NCBI GenBank assembly: GCA_016714125.1
Contig: JADJNX010000003.1
Coordinates: forward strand, 186,001-250,000
Length of the DNA: 64,000 nucleotides
Source: Ignavibacteriales bacterium
GTDB taxonomy: Bacteria; Bacteroidota; Ignavibacteria; Ignavibacteriales; Ignavibacteriaceae
Direction of reading: 5' to 3'
The notes below the pieces were generated by a model that did not search any database, was not told the origin of the DNA, and saw only the letters and a program-made list of their open reading frames with translations. Of the stretch, positions 56,695 through 64,000 are shown in pieces. The position numbers and the translations under genes are program-made. Each line of letters begins with the position of its first letter. The stretch's first letter is position 1.

Positions 56695-59600
56695 CTATCT
56701 AATGATACTTAACTTGCCAAGAACAGATTTTGATTCACCACTTGTTACGGGTTTCACAATCAGTTTGTAAAGATAAGTACCGTTTGCTGCGAGATCGCCA
56801 TCATCGTCACGACCATCCCACTCAATACGCACAAACCGGTCATTAACCCATTTGGCGTCTATTTCTTTGATTTTTCTTCCGGCGATCGTATAAATCAGTA
56901 TTCTGACATCAATCTGTCCGGGAATATTATGTTGAAATGTAAAAAATGTGTTTGATGTAAATGGATTGGGGTAATTCATCACATATTCGACGGCTGTTCC
57001 CCCACTGGAAACAACTTTAAACTCTGTTTCGGCTGTGGATGCATTATTAAAAACATCCCATCCCTTTATGCTGATATTATATATACCGGCTGCAAGGTCT
57101 GAAAATTTATAATTCACTTTCCCGCTTTTTCCACCTGAGTTAAGATCACCTGTGAAAAAATTTGTAAGATCAATTGGATTCAAATCGTTTCCATTCAAAA
57201 CGGCTTCAATCTTGTGCCCAACACCAAGTCCGGTTGTGTTTAATCCCGTCTGGTCTGAAAGTGAAACAACCAATGTTGTATTCGGGTTCACCAAATAGGC
57301 ATTTTCGTATTGTGCATCATCAAATGTAATTTCGATTACGGGACCTTTTCCGTCATTAATGACAGATTGATCAACACCACCGATAGTGATGTTATCAGTA
57401 TATGCCAGTCCATCTTTTTCACTGTTAAAAAAGTAAAAAACAATTTTCCCTTTTTGGTTGTCATAAGAGATGTCTTTTGGAACCACAAAATCTGTTACAA
57501 ATTTGCCTGCAATTACTGAAACTCTACCACGGAAGATCAAACCACCGGGTACTTTCATACTTACATTTGTACCTATCTCGGGTAAAGGCAATGTGGTTTC
57601 TGCATCATAAACTGTAAGAAGTCCCTCACCATTAAAATCTGTCCAATTTGTACCATCAGCCTTTTTAACTGTTCCCGCTATCTTTATACTGTTTAAGGCT
57701 TTAACAGGAATAACCTGTAGTGCCGGATCAATACCGTTAACGGAATCAATTTTTGCCGGGTATTGAGGTAACGCCAGCCTTAAAGCAGGATCACAAAAGA
57801 GATGAAACTTTTGATCATTTGGCGTAATAAATTTCATTTTGGTACTGAGATATGCAGCCCCAATTCTTCGTGGAAGATTTTCTGTATCCCTGATATTACT
57901 CATTATCTGAGTATAAAAATCATCGTTCAACACTGTATTTTGTTCGGAAAAAACAGGCCTCACAGCAGTAAAAACGCCAATTGATCCCGCATTGGGAAGA
58001 AAAAGCAACTCTTCAGTTGCACTCTGAACTTCTGTTCTGTCATAATACCCAAAATCACACGTAGCAGCACTCAGGAAAAAATATCTGCTGTTGCGTAATT
58101 GTGGAATGGTTGAACTTTTTACAAAAACCTGTTCGTGAGCCCAAAGTTCAGGACTGCCATGACCGATATAATTTAATAAAACGGTTCCGTCATTGATTGC
58201 ATTAACTAATGCTGCATTAACATCGGGTTTTCTTCTACCCAGGCTCGTCTGAACTGTTGGATAATTTATAAGGTAAATCTTCTTTTGTTCATACTGTTTT
58301 GGAATCACGGTCTGAGCAAGTCGCTCAGATTGTTCTGTGTTTCTTGCAAGATCTATTCCCTGGGAAGTTAAATTGTCATCAGCTACAAGGGTTACAAGGT
58401 TTTTCCAGGCATTTTTATCGGTGCTGAGCTCGTACGCAATAATTTTATTTAAATAATCATTTGCCTGTTTTTCCGACTGAATGGCAACCCTACCGATAGC
58501 AATATCAACTTTTTTGTCGTTTTTGTCAATCGAAGCGAAAAAATCATCAGTTGGATAGGCATCAATTTCATCAAGGAACTCCCTCGTCTGCCAGGTTGGG
58601 ACAAAGTTTTTGTTTTTTCCTTCGATGTTTTTGAAATCATAATCTCCATCACCCCAAAAGAAGACATATTCAGGTTTTATTTGCCAGTAATCAAAAGCAT
58701 ATTTGATAAAATCGCGCAATCCTGAAGGATCGAGTGAACCACAATTAAATTCATTCATGATCTCTTCTACATAGTATATTTTTACAGAAATTGGATCACT
58801 TAAGTTCCCTTCTCTGTGATTTTTATAGCGTGTAGCAGATTCTTTAAAATCTTTACTTGTTACAAGGATTAATTTTGCACCACTCAAGTCACCACTGATG
58901 TTCTGATTTGCAACAGCGACAGCATTAATCGGCGTTTTAAACTGTTCACCACAGTAGGCGTAATAACGACTGACAAAATTTGGTTTTTCATACATCCTGA
59001 ACCGGAATTCACTGCCACTCTGCATCACCGGATTTGTAATCTGTTTTACATTTGCATGATCTGTGATATCGTAAACAGAAATGGTGGTGTTCGAAAAATT
59101 ACTCAACCTGTATTCATAAAGAGAATCCGGTCCCGTGGTTCCGGCAAGTTTGGGAGAGAAAAAGAGTAACACATCATTATATGCTTTAAGATAACGGTCA
59201 AATGTTATCTCATAAAAATCAAGATAACCGTAGGATGTGCTGTTTGTGGCGCCAAAAGTGAACCTGAGCACACTTCTTTCGTCAGGGTAACTCACATTGG
59301 TAGCAAGGTTTCTAACACTATCCATTCTGCCATAGGAATAAAGATCCGTTCCTATTCCTTGCATACTGCTTTGCCGAAGAACATTTCCATTTTGTTCAAT
59401 CGTGAGTGTAATTCTGTCGGTTGATCTGTTTACAAACCAATAACGGTAATATGATGTGGAACCGGGGACAATCCCCTCAAGTTTTTTCTGATAAACACGG
59501 GTTTTGGTTGTTTGTGAAAATTCATCTCCGACAAAATATCTTCCACTTTGTCCAACATTTATTTTGTCTTCATCATGGAATTCAAACGCCTGGGAAGTTT

Positions 59601-60684
59601 CCAATATATTTGTGGTTGGATCAGAAGATGCCTGTTTGGTTGTGGTTCTTTTTCCGTTGGCTCCCCCTGTTGTAATCCAGTAATAGTTTTTTGCAGAGTA
59701 AACATTCTGATTTCTCATCATCTGCCTGCCCAGCGTATCATAATACCAGAATCCGGGACCTCTTCCGTAAAATGTTATAAAGTCACCGGCATCAAATTTT
59801 CCGTCATCTTCACCCGAGATGGTAATTGCAATTTCCTGAAGATCATCAGGTCGTGGCATGAGAACATTCTCGGAGAGAACATATCCGCCATTATTGTAAA
59901 TTTTTATCGTTTTAGGATTAACAGTGGCGGCATCTATACCATAAGACTGTAGCTGAGCCTGTGTAATTTTGTAAAATCCCTCTTCAGGTGCTTCAAAACG
60001 GTACCATTTCCCGGTTGAAAGCACAGTACTGCCAATTGCCGACCCTTTTTTAAGAGAATTACCCCCAATTTTAATCCAGTTTTTTGCTGCATCATAATTG
60101 AGTACAATATCTTTTAATAGTTGATCTTCACGAAAACCACCCTGACTCACACCATTAAATGAAAATTTTAATGTGATGGAGGTAAGAAGTTTTATTCTTC
60201 CATCTTCGGGAATTACATTATTAATGTAAAAATCCTGAACGTTTAATCCCCTGACGATACCAAATTCACCAAATGAAACAGGGTCAACTGTAACCGGTCC
60301 TTTGGTAATTTCTTTGTAAGTATAAACAGGATCTCGGGAATTATCAAACGAAATTGAAGGAATTGGAAGAAGTTTGCCGGAAATAAAAGTATGTGATTCG
60401 GAGATAACCTCAACAGTAACTCCATTTTCAGAAGGAACTCCAAGTGAAATCATCTTTGATCTCGTCGTTGGGCTGCCGGGAGCCAATGAGGGATTTAACA
60501 AAGCACCGGTAAAGTAAATATCGCGGTATGATATACCTGCGACCACACGAAGTGAGGTATCGGTATAGTTAGGCGTAAAACGAACCAGACATGAATTCAT
60601 ATCCGATTGAATTACAACTAGGTCACTCTGAGAGAAAACAACGAGGGTCAGAGCAATTGATAATAACGAGATTCTTTTGAGCAT
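56695..60684 (-). CDS. porU: T9SS sortase PorU (C25-family peptidase)
   Basis: 1329 residues, intact. Signal peptide MLKRISLLSIALTLVVFSQ; N-terminal beta region; C25 gingipain-like peptidase domain with catalytic His842 in NYIGHGSPELWAHEQVF and Cys876 in FFLSAATCDFGYYDRTEVQSATEELL; Ig-like domains and a C-terminal sorting domain (YVMNYPNPFTSNTFFTFQ, LIYTIAGRKIKEI, NGTYLYKLIVKP). PorU removes the sorting domain from T9SS cargo on the cell surface and attaches A-LPS. Size is typical (about 1200-1350 residues). Followed by porV, its partner. Confidence 0.95.
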   Translation of the reverse strand: MLKRISLLSIALTLVVFSQSDLVVIQSDMNSCLVRFTPNYTDTSLRVVAGISYRDIYFTGALLNPSLAPGSPTTRSKMISLGVPSENGVTVEVISESHTFISGKLLPIPSISFDNSRDPVYTYKEITKGPVTVDPVSFGEFGIVRGLNVQDFYINNVIPEDGRIKLLTSITLKFSFNGVSQGGFREDQLLKDIVLNYDAAKNWIKIGGNSLKKGSAIGSTVLSTGKWYRFEAPEEGFYKITQAQLQSYGIDAATVNPKTIKIYNNGGYVLSENVLMPRPDDLQEIAITISGEDDGKFDAGDFITFYGRGPGFWYYDTLGRQMMRNQNVYSAKNYYWITTGGANGKRTTTKQASSDPTTNILETSQAFEFHDEDKINVGQSGRYFVGDEFSQTTKTRVYQKKLEGIVPGSTSYYRYWFVNRSTDRITLTIEQNGNVLRQSSMQGIGTDLYSYGRMDSVRNLATNVSYPDERSVLRFTFGATNSTSYGYLDFYEITFDRYLKAYNDVLLFFSPKLAGTTGPDSLYEYRLSNFSNTTISVYDITDHANVKQITNPVMQSGSEFRFRMYEKPNFVSRYYAYCGEQFKTPINAVAVANQNISGDLSGAKLILVTSKDFKESATRYKNHREGNLSDPISVKIYYVEEIMNEFNCGSLDPSGLRDFIKYAFDYWQIKPEYVFFWGDGDYDFKNIEGKNKNFVPTWQTREFLDEIDAYPTDDFFASIDKNDKKVDIAIGRVAIQSEKQANDYLNKIIAYELSTDKNAWKNLVTLVADDNLTSQGIDLARNTEQSERLAQTVIPKQYEQKKIYLINYPTVQTSLGRRKPDVNAALVNAINDGTVLLNYIGHGSPELWAHEQVFVKSSTIPQLRNSRYFFLSAATCDFGYYDRTEVQSATEELLFLPNAGSIGVFTAVRPVFSEQNTVLNDDFYTQIMSNIRDTENLPRRIGAAYLSTKMKFITPNDQKFHLFCDPALRLALPQYPAKIDSVNGIDPALQVIPVKALNSIKIAGTVKKADGTNWTDFNGEGLLTVYDAETTLPLPEIGTNVSMKVPGGLIFRGRVSVIAGKFVTDFVVPKDISYDNQKGKIVFYFFNSEKDGLAYTDNITIGGVDQSVINDGKGPVIEITFDDAQYENAYLVNPNTTLVVSLSDQTGLNTTGLGVGHKIEAVLNGNDLNPIDLTNFFTGDLNSGGKSGKVNYKFSDLAAGIYNISIKGWDVFNNASTAETEFKVVSSGGTAVEYVMNYPNPFTSNTFFTFQHNIPGQIDVRILIYTIAGRKIKEIDAKWVNDRFVRIEWDGRDDDGDLAANGTYLYKLIVKPVTSGESKSVLGKLSIIR

Positions 60685-60945
60685 ACTTGCCGGTTTATTG
60701 GATGTTACTTACAAACTGTGTAAACTTAGTATAAAAATCTCGTATAATTGCTCCATTTGTTTTTGGAAAGCTATGACTTAATTAATTAATTGTCAAGTCA
60801 AAAGAAGGGTTTATTTTTCGGAAGGACACTCCCGAAACATTTTATATAACAAGGTTTAAGATAAAAAATTTTGTCGAAACAAAACATGTTAAAAAACGGG
60901 TCTGTTTTAGATCACAATACTGGGAATCTACGTTTTATGAATAAT
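60685..60945. other. AT-rich spacer between porU and the PIN module
   Basis: No open frame of note. It holds the porU promoter region (a TAAG-TTTA stretch on the minus strand about 40 bases upstream of the ATG is a weak -7 candidate) and an AATTAATTAATT run. I see no other structure. Confidence 0.4.
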
Positions 60946-61116
60946 TCAGTCTTTTTCTTCCTTGTTTAATCGACTTCGTTTTTGAGCTTGCTTAAGTTCA
61001 TTAGTTTTTTCTGCCCAAAACTTTAACTCTTCCTCCAAAGTCAAACCTGCCAGTTTCTTTTGTAAAAGTTTAGCACCTTTTCTTTTCATCTCAACACAAT
61101 CAAATGTTTTATTCAT
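60946..61116 (-). CDS. Antitoxin-like small partner of the PIN toxin
   Basis: A 56-residue frame starting at ATG 61116, MNKTFDCVEMKRKGAKLLQKKLAGLTLEEELKFWAEKTNELKQAQKR, ending at TGA 60946. It overlaps the stop of the PIN gene by 8 bases, so the two are co-translated. The charged amphipathic helix and EEELKFW motif recall small partner proteins found beside this PIN subfamily in Chlorobi and Cyanobacteria, from memory. It lacks a recognisable DNA-binding domain. Probably the antitoxin; low-level support only. Confidence 0.65.
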   Translation of the reverse strand: MNKTFDCVEMKRKGAKLLQKKLAGLTLEEELKFWAEKTNELKQAQKRSRLNKEEKD

Positions 61117-61567
61117 ATCTGAGTACCTCCAGTGGCGAATATATAGCTATGGGTTGATAACCATTAATTAAAATTATTGAGTTATATAATGGAATTTTCT
61201 CAAAATGGACTATATGTTTGAAATTCCAACTCACAATGATTGGGCAATTATTAACTGTTGCAAGTGCAACATGTAAAGCATCATTAGAGCTCTTTTTTGT
61301 TACAATATTTGCCTTTAAATAGTATTCTCTCAATTGGATGGCATCCTCACTTACATCAATAATCAGTGCTTGTTTATAGATTTCGTCGAAAAACTCTTTT
61401 ACCTTTTCAGGAGCAGCCAACAATTCTTCCTCAACAAGTGCAGAGATTACGAGATGGAATCGACCTTCAGTTACCTGGTCAAAAAATATTTTTGTTGCCG
61501 TTGCAAATTCTGAATCAAATATGCCTCCAATAATTGATGTGTCAACATACACTTTTATGGTCTTCAT
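61109..61567 (-). CDS. PIN-domain ribonuclease, probable toxin
   Basis: A 152-residue single PIN domain. Acidic metal-binding residues are visible: Asp in VYVDTSIIGGIFD, Glu in SALVEEELLAAP, Asp in SSNDALHVALATVNNCPIIVSWNFKHIV. Such toxins cleave RNA (VapC-like). The gene is upstream of its small partner, the reverse of the usual antitoxin-first order. Flanked by porU and the FG-GAP gene, without signs of a mobile element. Confidence 0.82.
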   Translation of the reverse strand: MKTIKVYVDTSIIGGIFDSEFATATKIFFDQVTEGRFHLVISALVEEELLAAPEKVKEFFDEIYKQALIIDVSEDAIQLREYYLKANIVTKKSSNDALHVALATVNNCPIIVSWNFKHIVHFEKIPLYNSIILINGYQPIAIYSPLEVLRYE

Positions 61568-61835
61568 AAATATCCAAGTTTGATAAATTAATTTACTGAA
61601 TTTTAATCTATAATTAAAATTCGAGGCATAATCCCTAACGCCATTTCATTTTGCAGACGGCAATCGGGACGATTACCACTCCTCACCCAAACGCAACTTA
61701 GTCCTTGGAAACTGTGAAAATCAGTTTCTATCGTGGAATTAATCCCTCCAGCAATTGAATTTTTATCTTTTTAGGATTGTAACTAAATCCTGATTTTCAT
61801 GATATCGGGCTGCCACAACAATATTCTCTTTTGTT
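61568..61835. other. Spacer between FG-GAP gene and PIN module
   Basis: AT-rich, no open frame or clear repeat. CGGCAATCGGGACGATTACC (61659-61678) is more GC-rich, but I see no pairing partner and no terminator. Confidence 0.3.
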
Positions 61836-63404
61836 TTATTTAATGTAAATTACTTTGACGGTTTTGGTAGTCACCCCTTCTGCTCTTCAGAAGAAACCCT
61901 TATCATGTATGTTCCACTTGAAACATTAAGCAAGTTGAAATTTATCTCCTCCCTATGATCACCTTTTGTTTTGAAGGTTGTGTTTGTATAAACTTCCCTG
62001 CCCATTATGTCATAAACTGTAAGATTCACCTCTCCTTCCCTAGGGATTGTGTACTTTACACTTGTGCTCCCGGTGAAAGGGTTTGGACTTGTATAGATTT
62101 TTATTTCCCCTGTTTGTTCTGTATTAAACTCTTCTTCAACACCTGTTGGTTTTCTAACTCCCTTCATAATATATACCCGGTTATTTATCAGTGGAAATTC
62201 ACCTTGGTACTCCGCTTCCTCTCCAATGCAAATGTCATCAACTCCGTCACCTGTTACATCTCCTATCCTGCCTGAAAAATTGGGGCTATTGTAAGGGTTA
62301 AATGAATATTCATCCGCCTTCTCAGTGGGTATCGGATTCCCTCCGAGAAAAAGCCTCGCTAAATAATATCTAATGTGGATTATCAGATCGTTATATCCAT
62401 CCTTATTCACATCACCTATAGGTACGGTATAGCTGGTTGCCGAGTTTTGAGTATTTAATCCTGCTTCCTCGGAAAGGTTTGGTGGTTTGCTACCATAAGA
62501 GATCGTTTTTATATACCAGTAGGGAAAGATGGTTTCTGTATTACGAAGAACAAGCTCTCCTTTTCCATCACCATTCATATCATTGACAGCAATGATATTT
62601 GTAGTATCATATATTTTAAAAGTATCGGAGAACGCAAAAGAGGGATTACCATAATAGAATTTTCGAAAAGGACTGGTAGAAATATTCATTGGGCTGCATT
62701 CCATTGAAATATCTGTACAACCGTCACCATCTATGTCTGCAAATTGTTGAAAAACCGCCGAATAGTTACTTACAAAGTCCGGATGCATATTTGTATCTGA
62801 CAGGGTGTGGTATGTAGGAACAGTATCTGTACTGCCGGTTTAGAAAAAAATGGTACTCCCTGCATTTGGATACACTGATGAAACGCCGACTAATTCTTCG
62901 AACCCATCTCCATTAAAGTCGATTGGCCAATTCTGACCTTTTAAAAGAAGATTATTCTTCGAACTGTCAGAGAATGAGAAATAAAAGTGTGATCCGGGAT
63001 TGTATCAATTTGTGCACCTCCAAAATATACATCTAATCTTAAGGGTTTTGGCGGAAGACTTGTCTTGATAACAATATCTCTATAACCATCTCTGTTCCAA
63101 TCACAAGCCGTTACAGCCCTCGGAGATTGTATCGGGAGAGAAAATACCGGTTCGGGGGATATTGGGTTTCCTCCCCGGTAATACATTGCCATGGCAGTAG
63201 ATATTGAGGGATCTGGACGTATTCCAATCAGAAAATCATCAAAACCATCGTCATCCTGATCGCCCATATATACTATTGATTCGTAAAAAAATATCCCTCT
63301 TTACTGAAGACGATAGTATCAAACTGGGCATTAACTTCACCAAATACAGCAATTGTAAAGATTAGGGTAAAGTACAGTCGAATGTTGAAACATTTGATAT
63401 TCAT
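61836..63404 (-). CDS. FG-GAP-repeat T9SS cargo, four interruptions
   Basis: Signal peptide near MNIKCFNIRLYFTLIFTIAVFGEVNA (ATG 63404). Repeated DxDxDGxxD calcium-type motifs (DQDDDGFDDFLIG, DWNRDGYRDIVI, DFNGDGFEELVG, DIDGDGCTDI, DMNGDGKGELV, DVNKDGYNDLII, DVTGDGVDDICIG) mark an integrin-like FG-GAP propeller. The C-terminus is a T9SS sorting domain (KIYTSPNPFTGSTSVKYTI, LTVYDIMGREVY, SSGTYMIRVSSEEQKGVTTKTVKVIYIK). Frame breaks: a T missing near 63287, an indel near 62995, an in-frame TAA at 62840-62842, and a missing G in AAGGGGTGAC near 61890. Restoring the last one carries the product to 61836. Four problems in 1.5 kb. Confidence 0.8.
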
Positions 63405-63431
63405 TATTACTCCAATTAACATTATTTAAAA

Positions 63432-63509
63432 ACAAAAAAACGGAGATCCACACATAACCATTCCATCGGGCAGCGAACTGTCCGCGGGGGCAATGTGTTA
63501 ATCTCCGTT
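63432..63509 (-). ncRNA. Structured leader or terminator hairpin upstream of FG-GAP gene
   Basis: On the minus strand AACGGAGAT (63501-63509) pairs with ATCTCCGTT (63439-63447); inside it ACACA (63494-63498) pairs with TGTGT (63450-63454), and an inner hairpin GGACAG-TTCG-CTGCCC (63468-63483) closes the structure. It is followed by seven T. This reads as an intrinsic terminator, but it lies 34 bases upstream of the ATG of the FG-GAP gene and ~240 bases after nth. It may be an attenuator or the end of a small RNA. I know of no matching family. Confidence 0.55.
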
Positions 63510-63751
63510 CTTAATACGGGACTACTAAACACACAAACTATTTAACGATTAACAATTGTCTCCTACGGCTAATTCACCGTCTATTGTTTATCTTATCGAT
63601 ATTGGTCTTCCTTAAAATAAAAAATTAACTTTCTTGGAAAGAAATTACATTTAAAATTTGATAAAGTCAAGAGGTTGAAAAAATGTTTTTCGATATCTAA
63701 AGTAAAATGAAGGTACAAACCTCAAAGCAATATTTTTTACGAGTTGTACGG

Positions 63752-64000
63752 TTACCCGCGCGACACCGAAGGACACAAATCATTCAGAATACATCTATTA
63801 CACTCAGGTTTTCTTGCAAAACAGACATTTCTGCCGTGGGTGGCAAGCAGATGGGAAAATGAAACCCATTCGACGGGATCAAGCAATTCTTTCAATTCCG
63901 ATTCGATCTTTTCAGGGTCTGAAACTGCCACAAGTCCAAGCAAATTTGAGAGTCGTTTAACATGAGTGTCAACTGCGATCGCCGGGATCCCAAAAGCATT
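63752..64000 (-). CDS. nth: Endonuclease III, C-terminal part (5' end outside window)
   Basis: The last 82 codons of a DNA base-excision glycosylase/AP lyase. IPAIAVDTHVKRLSNLLGL holds the catalytic Asp of the VDTHV motif, and the iron-sulfur cluster ligands are Cys-x6-Cys-x2-Cys-x5-Cys in NVCFARKPECNRCILNDLCPS. The catalytic Lys and helix-hairpin-helix lie outside the window. No frameshift in the visible part. Confidence 0.93.
   Translation of the reverse strand, partial: NAFGIPAIAVDTHVKRLSNLLGLVAVSDPEKIESELKELLDPVEWVSFSHLLATHGRNVCFARKPECNRCILNDLCPSVSRG

Overview
This is an AT-rich stretch of chromosome from a Gram-negative member of the Bacteroidota/Chlorobiota/Ignavibacteriota group, most likely an Ignavibacteriales-type organism. 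The evidence is a set of type IX secretion system (T9SS) genes (porU, porV, a PorQ-like gene) together with cargo proteins carrying the C-terminal sorting domain. The classic outer-membrane biogenesis order uppS-bamA-ompH-ompH-lpxD is also present, and several promoters fit the Bacteroidetes-type TTTG-N19-TANNTTTG consensus. Codon use looks uniform, and there is no phage, insertion sequence or CRISPR array.

Layout. 1-7.8 kb: truncated secreted protein, lipoprotein, a degenerate SGNH protein, a YbaK-type deacylase, an S9 peptidase and a PLP enzyme. 7.8-11 kb: hutH and hisS on the minus strand. 11-16.8 kb: hemolysin III, a T9SS cargo gene, pirin, tRNA-His with its promoter and terminator, small exported proteins and an internally deleted CBM20-esterase. 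16.8-18.7 kb: queE-queD-truA, all acting on the tRNA anticodon arm. 18.7-24.1 kb: the envelope cluster. 24.2-25.7 kb: lexA with two small unknown genes behind a doubly operated SOS promoter. 25.8-29.4 kb: surE, a VWA membrane protein, comF. 29.4-33.8 kb: argS, rsfS, a LytR_C protein, panD, PorQ-like. 33.9-39.5 kb: a sensory block (receiver-kinase, NMT1-like binding protein, Cache/MCP receptor, cyclic-nucleotide-gated channel). 39.5-45.9 kb: ruvX, rel/spoT, TPR, CoA-disulfide-reductase-like, der. 45.9-49.2 kb: a polysaccharide O-acetylation pair and a DUF5683-like protein. 49.2-60.7 kb: two very large exported proteins, porV and porU. 60.9-64 kb: a PIN toxin/antitoxin-like pair, an FG-GAP T9SS cargo and the 3' part of nth.

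Two points stand out. First, tRNA-His has no encoded G-1 and has G1:U72 and A73. The hisS gene 4 kb away encodes a long HisRS whose motifs resemble the divergent alphaproteobacterial type, so the window appears to hold both halves of a non-canonical histidine identity system. Second, about 18 genes are interrupted by one-base indels (often in homopolymers) or single in-frame stops, including bamA, which is essential in the bacteria studied. This is best explained by sequence or assembly error, so most of these genes are annotated here as intact-in-life CDS with a note. One gene, the CBM20-esterase, has lost a whole internal segment and is treated as a pseudogene.
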